This document shows, one piece after another, positions 1 through 11,825 of a stretch of DNA of 64,000 nt. This DNA comes from Oscarella lobularis. Lineage: Eukaryota > Porifera > Homoscleromorpha > Homosclerophorida > Oscarellidae. The stretch's first letter is position 1, and each line of letters opens with the position of its first letter. The stretch is taken from positions 2,170,001-2,234,000 of the forward strand of contig NC_089187.1 in NCBI RefSeq assembly GCF_947507565.1, written 5' to 3'. Position numbers and translations under genes: made by a program. The notes below the pieces were generated by a model, which was given only the letters and a program-made list of their open reading frames with translations, ran no database searches and had not been told where the DNA came from.

Positions 1-359
1 TGTTTCTAAAGGGATTCTCAGCGCGATCTTACCATATTTGACATTTCAATAGCTGTTCTAATTGTTTCAAAGCGTCTCGAGTGGAAAACCAGTCGATTTC
101 CATTTAGAACGACGACTTTTCTTTTGAGCGCTAACTTGAGAGCGACCCGGATAACTAGAGTGCGTTAATGCAGCGAAATCTCGCTTATTTCGACCGAAAA
201 CGCATCGAAAAGAGGCCAAATCGGCACCAAAGGCAACCGAAAAACCTTTTGAACCTTCTATGTAAGCTAATTTTGCGTCGAATTGCCGCAATACGTCGAC
301 TCCCCTCAGCCAATGGGCGATCGCCTTTGAACAACATCGCAACGGCGCAAGCGCAACGG

Positions 360-448
360 TACGTCATTGTTTCGTGTGACTCCTCTTCGACTGCGTCAGG
401 GCATCCCTCGGAAAGAAGAACGCAAAAGGTGACGTACCAGTGACGTCG
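360..448. promoter_or_regulatory. cluster of CRE-like sites upstream of CREB
   Basis: The 640 bases before the CREB start codon hold no gene I can recognise. Three CRE-type words lie in this stretch: TACGTCA at 360-366, TGACGTA at 430-436 and TGACGTCG at 441-448. CREB-family proteins bind TGACGTCA and its half-site, so these could allow autoregulation. The sites are read directly; their function is inferred. Confidence 0.45.
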
Positions 449-647
449 CGTTCGCTAGTGCCCCTTCCCTCGCAGTAAAGCGCGTCCTGACAACGTCCCT
501 ACAGTACACCCTACGTAATCCCGCTTCATTCTCCTCTCTCCTTCGTCCGCTTCACGAACGCGTTTCCCCGCGCAACGTCGCTAAACGAAACGATAACGGG
601 TTTTTCTCTCCTTCCTCCTTCGTCGCGATGGATCAGCATCTCGCCAA

Positions 648-1961
648 ATGGACGAAACATCGCATTCAAACGAAGTCAACGTGTCAGTCGTCTCGATGAC
701 TCGCGAGCCGGACGAAGATATGGAAGAAGAAAAGCCGACCATTGAGCCGTCGCCATCCGATCCGCGAATGTTGGCCCGAATGGCTCTTCCGCCGCCCCAA
801 TCGACCGTTATAACGACGGGAATGGTCGGGCAGGCAGCGGAAGATGCGGGAGCCGATCGCGGCGGCGGCGGCAGTGGCGGAGACGACGGCGACGATTCGG
901 ACATGGAACTCACCGAAGAAGAGCGACAGAGACGCGATTTGAATCGTCGTCCGTCGTATCGGTGAGTAATCGATCGCTTTTATGGGCGAGAAGGAAAAGA
1001 GAACGACGAAAACTAAGTCCCTACGTCACTACTCGCGTGCGCGCTCTCTTATTAATTCCGGATATATGCGTTTCCCCCCCGTTGGTGGCAGGTAGGCGTG
1101 TCTGTTGGCCACCTATTGACGTCATCGCGGCTGATCGACGGTTTCCATTCGGTCCTTTTCCCTCCGCCCGATCGCTAGCTATTGTCCATTCTCCGTCTCG
1201 CAGGCGCATATTCGACGAACTCAAAGACGGTGCCGACAGCAAAGGGAATCCGGACGCGACCGGCATACGACACATCGTGACGACGAACACCGGCGTCATA
1301 GGCTATCAGACACCAGGAACGGCAGCAGTAACGTCGATGATACACGATCCAGCGGCCGGCGTTCAGTTCCAAGTCGTCGCCAATTCGTCAGCGACAGCGG
1401 GTGGACAACCAAGCGTGATAACGTTCAATTCTCCACAACCCCAACAGGCACGCGCGCGCGCGCGGTTCCAACTCTGCCCCCCGGTATTTTGACTGGTTTT
1501 TTTTCTTTTTATATCAGGTACGCGTTTCGGGCGTGGGCGCGAGTCCCGTCGGCGGAGCCGCGACGGCGTTCGTCACTGCCGGACAAATCCAGCGCATGCC
1601 TTCGTTGGGCGCGCTTCCGACGCAAGGCGTTGTCATCCAGTCGCCGAATCCGCAGCAGCTCGCCGAAGATTCGACGCGCAAACGCGAAATGCGACTCATG
1701 AAGAACAGGTGCGCTTCGCGTCGGCGGCGTCCCTTTTCCCTTCGTTTGTTATTGCTACCCCTCGTTCCGTAATGACGTCACGTGTCGTGGTTTGCTCGCG
1801 TGTTTAGGGAGGCGGCGAAGGAATGCAGGCGGAAGAAGAAGGAATACGTCAAGTGTCTCGAGAATCGAGTCGCCGTTCTCGAAGCGCAGAATAAGACGCT
1901 GATCGAGGAGCTGAAAGCGCTGAAGGATCTCTATTGTCACAAGTCGGTCGACAATGCCTAA
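648..1961 (+). CDS. CREB1: CREB1/CREM/ATF1-family bZIP transcription factor
   Basis: A cAMP-response-element-binding protein of about 300 residues in four exons: 648-961, 1204-1447, 1518-1708 and 1808-1961. The kinase-inducible domain is split by intron 1 and reads LNRRPSYRRIFDEL, keeping the RRPSY site that protein kinase A phosphorylates for CBP/p300 recruitment. A glutamine/glycine-rich region follows. The C-terminal bZIP is near-identical to vertebrate CREB1: basic region MKNREAAKECRRKKKEYVK, then the leucine zipper ending in LKDLYCHK. Acidic and poly-glycine stretches precede the KID. The start is the ATG at 648; the one at 628 runs into a stop. The exon 2 end is ambiguous: either a GC donor at 1448 or a GT donor at 1484 keeps frame and differs by 12 residues. 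Family assignment is firm. Confidence 0.95.
1118..1125. promoter_or_regulatory. perfect palindromic CRE in CREB intron 1
   Basis: TGACGTCA, the full CREB/ATF binding palindrome, lies inside intron 1 of the CREB gene. The site is seen directly; an autoregulatory role is inferred. Confidence 0.5.
1773..1780. promoter_or_regulatory. perfect palindromic CRE in CREB intron 3
   Basis: A second full TGACGTCA palindrome lies in the short intron that splits the bZIP basic region. It overlaps a CACGTG-like word just after it. Binding is inferred from the known CREB consensus. Confidence 0.5.
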
Positions 1962-3179
1962 AGAGAGAAATGACGATTGAAGAGAGCAAGAGAAAAAACC
2001 CTTGACTTTAGTAGCTATAAACGTTTGCTGGTGCTTTGTAATCTCTCAACACGCAGCTCAAGCTTTTGTTTTCCTCTCGCCCCTACGTACATGATGTATA
2101 CACTTATATTGAAATATAATAAGGACACCGAAAATTAACCTTTGGAAAACTCGATGCATCCCATTCAAAATTTCCTTTTCTCCCTTGCAAGAAATCCATC
2201 TCGACGCTGCACGCATAAGGGTGCCACTCGCTCCAGCTTTTTGTTCGGCTTCGGAGCTTTTTAAACGTCGGTCGAAGAAAGAGATTGCGCGGCAAATTGC
2301 GGTCTTCTTTGGAGAGCTACCCTAGTGATTCTCTGGCACTTCTACGGAAATCACGTCTATTGATTTGATCATCGACGGTGACGGCGTGGTAATGCTCTCA
2401 GCTGAAGAGTCTCAATGCACACGGTTTAGAAAAGGATTAATAGTAAGCATTCCTTTGATGTTCTTACTATCGTTGGCGCGTGTCCAGAAAGACGTTTCAA
2501 TTTCTTTTCCATTTCAGTTTGCCTGTATCTACGAATCCTCCATAAAGCTCGCTACGAAAGCGGAAAACGAGATACCTCTGCGAAGAATAACGAGCCAAAT
2601 AAATGGTCTCCCTACCCAATATAAAGTCAACCTTCAGCAGAGCTCAGGGTTCAGACACATTTGTGTGAGACCTGTACGGACGGGCTGCGGGATGGTGCCA
2701 GCATCTTCGTGTAAAGGTAACTTAAAAAACTGTCCTGAGGTTTGTAACACACCGTGCGTGATCGCCAAGAGCCGGCCGGTCTTGGACCGCGACTATCGGC
2801 CTAGCAATGTGCAATGCCTCACGGCGGCACTGGGGAGCTAGAGTCGTAGGCATCCAGACCTCCACGTGATGCGGCGGGCGGGGCCATCATGATGAGATGA
2901 CTACTACTGTCATTCCATGACTGCGGGTGCAAGTAGTTGATGCTTTATAATACATGATGCACGCGTTTTGTATGCAAAACTAATGCGTCACTATACGGAA
3001 TACAAAGAAGAAACCGTGCGCGTGTTCTGATTGCATGGGTGGGTCTCACGCAAGTACTTTTTAATAATGCACTTCGCTCTCGTGCGTCTTCTATGCAAAA
3101 CGCGTCAGACTACGCTAAAGGATGTGCGCGAGAGGAACTCTAGAAAATAATTGATTGCGTCAAACCTAAACTGTACATA
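1962..3179. other. about 1.2 kb without a recognised gene
   Basis: This stretch lies between the CREB stop and the 3' end of the next minus-strand gene. It contains open frames on both strands (for example 2365-2841 plus and 2104-2295 minus), but none shows a family motif, splice-supported continuation or compositional signature that I can defend. The first part is AT-rich CREB 3' flank. The part from about 2640 to 3000 is more GC-rich and could be a decayed insertion, but I found no terminal repeats. Confidence 0.5.
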
Positions 3180-5067
3180 CTACAAATCGGGAAGGGCACT
3201 CTCTAAACTTTCTAACGACTCCAGCAACAAAGTCAAACCTTTTTCGTCGGCCCTGTCGGCTCCGAGCATATCCAACGTCGAATTGACGTATTTGCAGCCG
3301 AACATCATCCACAGAATAACCTGTAAACATAGAGAATCCCTATACGATTCTTGAATAAAGAGACGCGTGTGCGTTCAAAGAGACAAAAAATAACAGATAA
3401 ATCGTTTGCCGTGTTATCGCAAGAAATCGAATTAGCAGTCAAATGACGTTAGACGCGAATATACTGTACGTCAGTCAATAAAGTTCTCGTGTAACGACGT
3501 AAACTCTTACCTGTTTAGAAGTCCCTGGCGAAACGCCGCTAGGCGTGGACAAAAGGGGTCCGGCTGCCAAGCTGACGTGCTGGAGAAGACGAACGCAGGA
3601 ATCGTAGGCGATACAGCCAATGCCATCCTCTTCCGTCAAAACAGTAAAGAAGCCTACGAAAGGAAAGACGCGTTCGCACTGCTTCTATGTCGATGAATCC
3701 GCGCGGTTCGAACCTTGCTTTGTACCCCATCGAGTTTTCGGTTTGATTTCGCGCGCTAAGCTCTTTAGAATTTGAAACAGTTTCAAGTTTTCCTCAAAGT
3801 GCTCAACGACGACCTATATGGAACGGACGTGCGTTTGCTCCCTCCCCCCCGAATGAATCGAACTCCCGCGTCCTACCTGTCTCCCTCCCGTTTTCACGTG
3901 CGAATCGTATTGCATTTCAGCCACGCGGAGAAACGCAATGGCGCAATCGACGACCCATTGGCTAACCTGGCCCCTGGCGCTCAGGTATCCGACGCAGTTG
4001 CACAGCATTCGTACGCTCGTTTCGACGTATCGTTTAGCCTAGAAAGGTGCTATGACTAGGACTAAAGGCCAGGCACCTACAGGGCTTATAGCTCCCTCCT
4101 CACTCTCACATATACGCTAAACGGGATTATATACGTACCTTTTTCAGGTCAGATGATCTCTTGCGGTTGACGCGACGAAGCCGATTGCATTCTTCGACCG
4201 CTTTCTCTCCATGCGTAGAAACGATTTGAATTACGTGGTTCAGTGCCTTGTCTAGGAGGGAATCGTTGACTGGCAAACCAAGGTCCTTCCATGCTCTTCA
4301 AAAAAATTGACTTTGATGGTAGTGTGTGTCGACGTTTGTTCGTTTACCTAGCATTCGATTGAATAACTGGTCCCCACGTTCTGTGCTTCTGCTGAAATTC
4401 GTCGTGTAAAAAAGAGAGCTGTCTATCTAAATTGGGATAGTCGGCGAGTGACTGGTCGACGCACGATGCCATGGTTTCAGTCAGCTAATAGATAAATAGG
4501 AAATCGTTGATTGAAAATTGCTTATACGGTATACCTGCACAAATTCATTTATTATTTCGACTCTTTTCTCGACACTCGCCCAAATAGGAATTAGCGCCTA
4601 AAACAGAAATATTATACAAAATAGAGCTTATCTGATTTCTTCCTTACTTTCATCTCTTTATTTCCACCTGGATACCATTCACTTGCGGCGGACAACGTCT
4701 CGGAAATTCTCCTCAATTCGTCCATATCAGACGAAATATCGCTATTCAACGTCTAAATAATTATCAATCCATGCAATCTTAAAATTCAAAAAATCCAAAT
4801 GGCTTTTACCTGTATCAATTCCATGGCTTCACTTCGTTTTTTCTCCGCCAAAGCTTGAAACTGAGCGACGCTCATCTTCCGACTTCGCGACTGAATCTCG
4901 ACCCATCGATCGACCTTCTTTCCAACGCCCTTCTTCGGCGTCTTCACGTCGTTCTCGTCCATGTTGATCTTCCGCTTGATTCGCGTTCGCAAGCGCCGCT
5001 GCATGCCCTCGAGAACGGCAGACGATTTCGACGAGACGTGAGATCCGGCACAATCCGACACCGCAGG

Positions 5068-5098
<31 letters not shown>

Positions 5099-5483
5099 GG
5101 CGGAGGGGGAGCCGGAGGCGGCGGAGGAACGGACTTTAGAACTGGAGAGGAAAAGTTCTCAGACGCTTTGTCTTCCTTTTCTCCTCCTCCTCCACCTCCT
5201 CAACGGTTTTCTCCTCTTCTACCCCAAATGCATCCCACACGGGTTCCTTATAATACTCTCTCAGCGCCGCGTTGCGGATTTTTCTCGGCTGTCTCAACAC
5301 CGGCGACGATTCGTCGCGCTTCCACGACGGAGATGATAGAGAGCCGTGCATGATGGACGGCGCCGTCCAGAACTGCGTGGCGTCGCCGCCGAGCGACAAA
5401 TCCAAATCGGCGGGGGTGAGATCGAGAACGTGATGACCCCGCTTGTACGGAGAGCTGGCATGCTTTTTTTGACGAGATCTCAT
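3180..5483 (-). CDS. unrecognised proline-rich coiled-coil protein, about ten exons
   Basis: Reading the minus strand through plausible GT-AG introns gives one continuous protein that I do not recognise. The N-terminus (5483 down to about 5230) is basic, starting MRSRQKKHASSPYKRG. A run of more than twelve prolines at about 5060-5130 follows, then a basic segment (RLRTRIKRKINMDENDVK) and alpha-helical exons at about 4800, 4700, 4590, 4430, 4230, 4000, 3790, 3600 and 3230. Recognisable exon reads include IPIWASVEKRVEIINEFVQ and AWKDLGLPVNDSLLDKALNH; the C-terminus ends LESLESALPDL. The exon border between the acidic end of the first exon (WDAFG) and the proline-rich exon is unresolved: the two are in different frames. 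It looks like a real expressed gene, probably a scaffold or coiled-coil protein, but no function can be assigned. Confidence 0.6.
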
Positions 5484-5556
5484 TGTTCTGAGAGCGGCTA
5501 GACTAGTCCTAGCTTTCTATTAGACATCATACATATAGGTAATGCAATAATTATTT

Positions 5557-5957
5557 TTAAAATACTTTTGGTGGTGAAAATATTCTCTGCGCTTTCGTTC
5601 GATTTTCCGTTTCGCTCTCGTCGAAGAAGAGCTCGTCGATAGCCGATTTGACTGAGGTGACGACTCGATCCCAGAGCGTTTTGAGGGACGAGATCTTTCT
5701 CTTGCTCGTTTTCGCCCCTTCGTCGCGCGGCGTCGCTTCGTCGTTTGCGCTTCGCTTCTTTTCCGACGGCGGTTCTCGCGTGCTCGTCGCACGATTGTCG
5801 TTGCGTCGGAGGAGCTTCGATGGACTGTTCTGCGGAGCGAAGCGGACGTGAAAACGTAAACGTCGCGATTGTTTCGCACCGGTTCGAACGATTCCAATGG
5901 GATTCGCTTCGCTGCGAATCGCTTGCGACCCGGCATCGGCTTTCGCGAGCTGATCAT
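5557..5957 (-). CDS. small basic protein, unrecognised, head-to-head with EAF
   Basis: A two-exon gene: 5880-5957 and 5557-5829, separated by a 50-base GT-AG intron in phase 0. The spliced product is about 116 residues. It starts MISSRKPMPGRKRFAAKR, has a low-complexity basic/serine middle and a more ordered segment near the C-terminus (SLKTLWDRVVTSVKSAIDEL), and ends SPPKVF. The unspliced 145-residue frame is arginine-rich and less protein-like, which is why I prefer the spliced model. Its ATG lies 105 bases from the EAF ATG on the other strand, so the two probably share a promoter. A nuclear role is suggested only by composition. Confidence 0.5.
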
Positions 5958-6062
5958 TGCCGAGCGAGAGGATTCAAAACAGGGAAGCGATGTTTTTACT
6001 CACTGCGCACGCTTACCAAAGTACGTAGGCGTGGCCTTGCTTTTATTCCGAAAAAAGAGGAA

Positions 6063-7195
6063 ATGGAACTCCAGCCGGATCGCGAGTACGATTTACGGCT
6101 AGGAGAGAGTTTTAGCAGCAACTCTTCGATATCATTTCACAAAATACGCTGTAAGAAAGAGACTCCCCTTCACATCCCCTTTCGTCATAGCGTTCCGGAA
6201 TCTATTTAGACGACTTCAAACCGGCTTCGACGGCCGAAAGTACAGATCCCGCAGAGCTCAAAGTCAAACCCGGTGGCCATGTGTCTCTCACAGTGCCTTC
6301 CGGCCAGGTAAGAAAAGGAATCGCGAGTTTCCTCTAATGAGCCGTGAGATCGCCTCCTCAGGATAACGTAACCGAATATCAGGGCTCGGATCAGCCGCTG
6401 CAGAAAGAGTGCGTGCTGATTGTCGACGAAAAGACGGGAGTACGTGTAGAAGAAGGGAGAAATTGTTGCCATTCATTGTCTTTGCCATAGACGGTCACAC
6501 TCGAAAAACTGACGAGCTATCTCCAATTAAAACAAGTGAAAAGAATGCGGTAACCAGGAGTAAAAATAATCGAATACCACTGTCAAGTCAGGATAGACAT
6601 AAGTGCCAGACAGACACTCATTACACACAAATGAGATTATCTTCTAAGTACTATCCTGACTTTACACTATGTTATGTAGGGTACACCTCCCAACCTCCCA
6701 GTAGATGTATGAATACCTACTTGTCTCTTTGCACCAAACAGGGAAAATGGAAGCAAGACGGTCGGCGCCAAGAAAACGGCTCTAACAAATCCTGTCACCC
6801 CATTGGCTCCCGATCCAATCGTACAGCGCACTAGTGCTACTACTGTTAGTGCTGCTACTGCTACTACTGTGGCTACCAGCGAACAGCCGGCTGCTGCTAA
6901 AGGCCCATCAATGAGCTCTCTGTCAGAAAGCGGATCATCTTCGTCCGGCAGCGACAGTTCTGACGATGACGATGATGACGACGATGATGACGAAAAGAAG
7001 GAGAAGGAGGAGGAGAAGCCGGAGGAGGAAGAGAACCCGTTTATCAAACAGCTAAGTTAGTCATCCCTTTCTGATTCTTCTTCTCCAGGCAGATTGACGT
7101 TTTTTTGTGTAGCTGCTGATTTAGCTGCTGATTTAGCTCACAGTAGCGAGTCGGACGACGAAAGCGACGATTCTGATAGCGACGACGATTCATAG
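6063..7195 (+). CDS. EAF: ELL-associated factor (EAF1/EAF2 family)
   Basis: Transcription-elongation cofactor that binds ELL in the super elongation complex in the nucleus. Six exons (6063-6150, 6210-6307, 6362-6439, 6491-6549, 6742-7055, 7113-7195) give 239 residues, close to the family size. The N-terminal EAF domain is plain: REYDLRLGESF, then SFHKIRYDDFKPAS across intron 1, then KECVLIVDEKTG and VTLEKLTSYLQLKQ. The C-terminal half is serine-rich, followed by an aspartate/glutamate-rich run (about 6960-7030) and an SD/DD tail, as in vertebrate EAFs, where this acidic-serine region transactivates. The exon joins keep frame throughout. Assignment to the family is firm; which vertebrate paralogue is not decidable. 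Confidence 0.93.
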
Positions 7196-7333
7196 AAGGC
7201 TATATGACACTATAACTAACATCATAAATCAATAGATCGTCAGAGAAAACGCGAGGTTTCCCTGTACAGAAGCAGCAGCAACCGCGACACAGTAAACGAC
7301 AACAGCAAGAGTTTGCAAACGGATGTAGTCAAA

Positions 7334-8539
7334 TCAGATGTACATCCCAACTTGAATGAACTAAAGATTATAGATTAAATAAAATACATTGCAATTTTGT
7401 AATATTAAGAAACTTACATCATCATATCCGAAGGAGGCTACTCCCTGTTGAGCAGTGTCTCTCTTCCTAAATGAGTCTGAGGGGAAAATGACTTGGGAAT
7501 CGAGATTACATTGCTTGTGGATAACTGTACCAGTGAGAGATCTGAGACGAATGCAGCAGGCCACGAAATCGTCGAAAGCGATTCTTCCGTCAGTCGAATA
7601 GCGCTTAACGAGAATTGAAAGCGCCTGGGGACTTAAACGATACCCTAGAGAGTCCGCCGCGCGGTGTTTAGAAGTCAAAGGAAGAAGACTACTATGTTCA
7701 TATACCAAAGCTGGCGACTGCTGCATGTAATTCGTGAGGTTCTACAGTGCCACTGCGGTCTCTGTCATATGTAGCAAAACTGTTCTGGAGAGTTGATCAA
7801 TAGTTAGTTAGCATAATGAATGATTAGCCCACATAGAGAACCCAGATGTAAATACGAGCCCCCCAAAATTATCATTGAAGACATGACAGGTGCTTTCTTT
7901 GTGTTACATACTTTCCAATGGTTCAAAACTCCCCAGAGTTCCTTGAACTCCGTAAATCCCATTTTGCCACTATAGTCTCTCTACACACCAAAACTGCTGC
8001 ATCTAGAGGAGAGACAATGACAATGACTTACATCGAGCATGGTAATCATGATTCGACACGTATCCAGGTTGAACTCTACAAAACGCCGTAAAACAAACGC
8101 AGAAAAGAAAAAACATTCTAATTCTACGTTGATAGGAGCCAGCGATTCCAGACGAAGTAAGACACCGCTGCAATTCGCGAGCATCGATTTGCTGATCCTA
8201 AAATCAGAAAAAAATAGCAAATATAACCAGATCTCCCCAAATGAGAACTTACCGCTCCAGCAACGGCGCTGAAATAGCCGTAAAGAGGATCGACTCCTCC
8301 CGGTGGCCCGCCCGGATAGCCAGCTGCTGGCTAGCAGAACGAAAGTTTAAAACATCGAATCTATCGCATCCAGTAGCTCAAACTTACCGGATAGCCTCCT
8401 TGAGCGGGATGATAGGCTCCTGGTGGAGGAGCCCCGGGTGGGGCCCCGTAGCCTGGCTAGAATGACTTATGTTTTATGATGCGCAAAGCGGGCTGGTGGA
8501 GAAGTTTACCGCGCCGCCGCCGTAGCCTGGATAAGCCAT
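7334..8539 (-). CDS. SRI: sorcin/grancalcin-like penta-EF-hand calcium-binding protein
   Basis: Cytosolic calcium sensor of the penta-EF-hand family that moves to membranes on calcium binding. About nine small exons; the first (8510-8539) begins MAYPGYGGGA. The N-terminal part is the glycine/proline/tyrosine-rich tail typical of sorcin, grancalcin and peflin (exons at 8388-8456 and about 8253-8330), ending DPLYGYFSAVAGA. EF-hand exons follow: QQIDARELQRCL, RDYSGKMGFTEFKELW, DRDRSGTVEPHELHAA, STDGRIAFDDFVACCIRL. The tail SFRKRDTAQQGVASFGYDDFIQ matches sorcin/grancalcin more closely than ALG-2. The last exon adds FIQVGMYI and a stop at 7334. Its start codon is 63 bases from that of RPA3 on the other strand. 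Confidence 0.9.
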
Positions 8540-8602
8540 TTTCTGCGTCTTTCTCTTGAGTTAGCGACTCTAACGTGCGGTAAACCCGGTCTTTGGCGCG
8601 CG

Positions 8603-9098
8603 ATGGAAGGTTCTCATGTCGCGATGCCGCTTATCAACAAGTCGCTCGCGCATAAGTACAGAGGCAAAGACTGCGTGCTGGTTGGAAGAATCGAAAATGT
8701 TTGCTCGCGCGAGAGAGGGACCCTTTGGGGGAAAATCGTCCTTTCTTTCTCCCTCAGGTGTCCGGCTCTTCAATGACAGTCGAAACGAGCGACAAGCAAA
8801 AGGTTAGCGTCGACTGCGGCTTCGGAACGGTAAGAAACTCAGAAAAAGAAGGACTCTTCTTCCGATTTTGCTGCGTCCAGTTTTCGTCAATGCAGGGTGT
8901 CGTTGAATTGGTCGTATCGGTGGGATTCGACGGTCGATTCGTCGCTCAGAGCGCTTACAGCTACGGAGACGACTTCGGTGAGTCCACCCCCCCTAAAGAA
9001 TCATCATTACGTCATACTACTCTACTATAGATCTGACTGTCTACAACGACGCTCTTAATGTCTTGCAACGGCACCTGTCTCCCTTCGGCGTACAGTAG
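8603..9098 (+). CDS. RPA3: replication protein A 14-kDa subunit
   Basis: The smallest subunit of the single-strand-DNA-binding RPA heterotrimer, used in replication and repair. Four exons (8603-8698, 8758-8829, 8896-8977, 9031-9098) encode 105 residues; human RPA3 has 121. The OB-fold pattern fits: GKDCVLVGRIENV, the strand VSGSSMTVETSD, GVVELVVSVGFDGRFVAQS, and the C-terminal helix DLTVYNDALNVLQRHLSPFG, which in RPA3 contributes to the trimerisation bundle. The gene is divergent from the sorcin-like gene and convergent with the kinase gene, 284 bases away. Confidence 0.85.
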
Positions 9099-9382
9099 AA
9101 TAATTGACAGGCTTGGGTTTTTTTTCCTGTGCTTGAGCGCTCAGTCATATAATACAATAAAACATTCTTTGGCACCCACTGACCACTGTTCTAAAGAGAA
9201 AGGGGGAAAAAAATGTATGAAAGTAGATAAATGATACTGTCTGGGATATCTGTTTCCCACAAGGAAAAAGACTATCATATTCCGCAGAATAGTGTGAATC
9301 AATGCACACTCTCTCGTTGGGAGACTTCCGTCATTTGTTAGGCATTTCCAATAATATGATATCCTAAAATGAAAATACTCGC

Positions 9383-11825
9383 TTATGAAATCGAAAAGCG
9401 TTGCTTTACGTCTTCGCTTTCGCTTGATTCCGCTTTCTCTGCGACGCCGGTCTTCGTCGTTCCTTCTGCACCCAATTCGAGAAGTACCACAGCGTCGTCT
9501 TCAGTCGAAAGCTTCCTCTTCTTCGGTTCAATCAAACCGTTCGTTTCTCCCACAGAAGTCTTATCTCTTTCCGCGTATGTCCTCGCAGCAATGCCGCTGC
9601 TTTTTAGTTCAATCTCTCCACGGGAGTTCTGCAAAATCATCTGCTCGGTTACGGCTTCGTCTGAGTCGTTCCGACGTAGCAAAGTCGCGCACTTGCTTCG
9701 GTCGATGGAGAATCGATCGTCTCCCCAATTCGTCTCGTTATAAAGCGGGGCCTCGTTCAAGCACAATTGCAAGGGAAGCTCACATTTTAAAAAAGGGTGT
9801 AAAAGAGCCTTCGACGGACGTGCTCGGGAGTCTAATCTAATAATTGAAGACTCGATGATCAGACAAGCTAGCAAACTCACTTGGACAATAGCAAAGGAGA
9901 TGCGAAAGAAAATCGGCAAATTCTCGCTCCTGTCGTCCCTGACGTCTCATTTTGGAAAAGAACGCGTAGATCTTTTCCGACGCCGTAATACGGCACGAGT
10001 CTAAAATCAAAACGTAGGTGACGTCAGAACAGAAATTTCGTGCTAACCTTTAGGGTTCTCGAAACGAGGTGCAAGCAGTGTCGCAAATTTTCGCTTCTTG
10101 TAAAGAGAATCAGGTAGAGGACCAAGAAGACGAACCATCTAGGAAAAAAAGACTAGAATAATGATTAAGAAAATGCTGTCGTCATCACCTGGTCCAGTAT
10201 GTCTTGTTTTCGTCGTGCCTTAAACACGGGTCTTCCGACGTAGAGCTGTCACGGCAAACTAGAAGAGTGTACGCAAGGATTGATTATTTATCTGACCTCG
10301 AGGAGAATGCAGCCGACTGACCATACATCTATAGGGAGACCAATTTCAACTCCAAGAAGAACCTGCGTACCAGTAGAGTGCAAATTTAGACTATTGAGAA
10401 ATTCTCCTACCTCCGGTGCTCTGTACCACAAACTCTGAACGTCAAATTTTTCATAATACGGCTCAAGCTATGGAAACGATATCCCTTTATTCTCCATACT
10501 GGTATGATTTTCCTTACTTCAGATGGAGTGTTGTGAAGAGCATTGCCAAAGTCGATAACCTTAATCGAATTTTTTCTTGGTGCATCTGCACGTAAGACAA
10601 GCTGTTTTCTATGTACTTCGAAACACTGATAAAACACGCGTACCGTGTACAAATAATACGTTTTCTGGTTTCAAATCAGCGTGTATTATATTCAATCTAA
10701 ACATAGTCACAATTCCTCAACGCAGAAGCAAATGCTACAGCGTTTTTTACACAGAGAGATAGTTGAGAGCTGTCAGAACTTGAATAGAAATTTGTCTCAG
10801 AAATGTCATCCTCTAAAAAGTGCTAAGGGTCAAATTTCTAATCAATTAGTTAACCATTTACACAAACAAGTGTCTTATAGAAAGGGCAGTTCTTACCAAC
10901 CTTGGACTGGCAATCTTCTGCAGGAGGAATAACCTACAGTCCAATCTAATAACCCAATGCTCATCTATCTAGAATTGTTTTACTTCTATGCCATGACGCA
11001 GGCAACGAGATGATAGAAGTTCGTATACAAGACACGCGTGCCTGTCAAATAAAAATGCATTCTAGAAAAACAAAATATTATTTCTGCTCTAGACGACGTT
11101 TGGAAAAAATCATTTTCTCTTTCTTACAAGAAGTCGAATTATATGAGCAGATTCGCACGAATTCGATCGATTAATTTCTCTCATGTATTTGGCTTCCTAA
11201 AAAGAAGAGAGTCTTCTCAAAAAGAAAAATCGACTTTCTCCTATCAACGCAGTCTGACCAAAAATCCGAGACTTTTATTCTGAGAGTCGAAAATTTTAAC
11301 GCCAACACGTCTCCCACCCGACCAGAAAACATCCTCCAAAAGAACGCACTCAATATAAGAGTTTTTATCAAGACATAAATAAAGTGTACCTCGGCTTCAA
11401 TAAAAACAGCAAACGTTCCTTGACCGATAACGTCAACAATTCGATATCTCTCAGCCAACATAGCAGCTGCAGAGAGAAAAATCAAATCAATGCAAGATAG
11501 GATATGTAGGGTACGTATCTCACCTCGATGAATCTCAAAACGACCATTCGCTCCAGTACATCTACCTGCAACTGTACAATAACTCTCTTTGCGTTTCTAG
11601 GCCTCTTTCGAAACTTCGCTTCGTTACCGTAACGGTTTGGGCGCTTTTTCTTGCCGATTGATGCGTATAGAGCTTGGAGGCCTCCCGTTAGACGACCTGG
11701 GAGATTGACTTTGGGCAGCTGATCGATTGGAGCTCTGGACGAGTGCGAAAGAATCGGCGCGGTTTGGGTTGACGTCGCGCGCGACGAGTTACGTTGTTTT
11801 TTCGAATTGCTTAAACGCGGAACCG
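9383..11825 (-). CDS. CMGC-group protein kinase, DYRK/HIPK-like; 5' end unresolved
   Basis: Serine/threonine kinase in many small exons. In reading order: a basic N-terminal segment (PKVNLPGRLTGGLQALYASI, then KKKRPNRYGRC), the glycine loop ERYRIVDVIGQGTFA, an exon with the likely VAIK lysine (VLALKF), EAKYMREINRSN (C helix), HACLVYELLS (hinge), IIHADLKPENVLF (catalytic loop), IKVIDFGNAL (DFG), FDVQSLWYRAPEVLLG (activation segment to APE), IDVWSVGCILLE and GRPVF. The kinase fold ends SRARPSKALLHPFLKCE. A roughly 140-residue unstructured tail follows to the stop at 9383. HADLKPEN and the DYRK-type layout suggest DYRK/HIPK relationship, but QSLWYRAPE is unusual. I could not find the initiating ATG; the open frame reaches about 11825. 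Its 5' exons were copied in the tandem duplication at 14.6-15.1 kb. Confidence 0.75.

Noticed and set aside
2640-3000. Small transposon insertion
   Set aside because: The GC-rich patch stands out, but I found no terminal repeats or target-site duplication.
5520-5957. Unspliced 145-residue arginine-rich frame
   Set aside because: A 50-base intron in phase 0 gives a more protein-like product. I annotated the spliced form.
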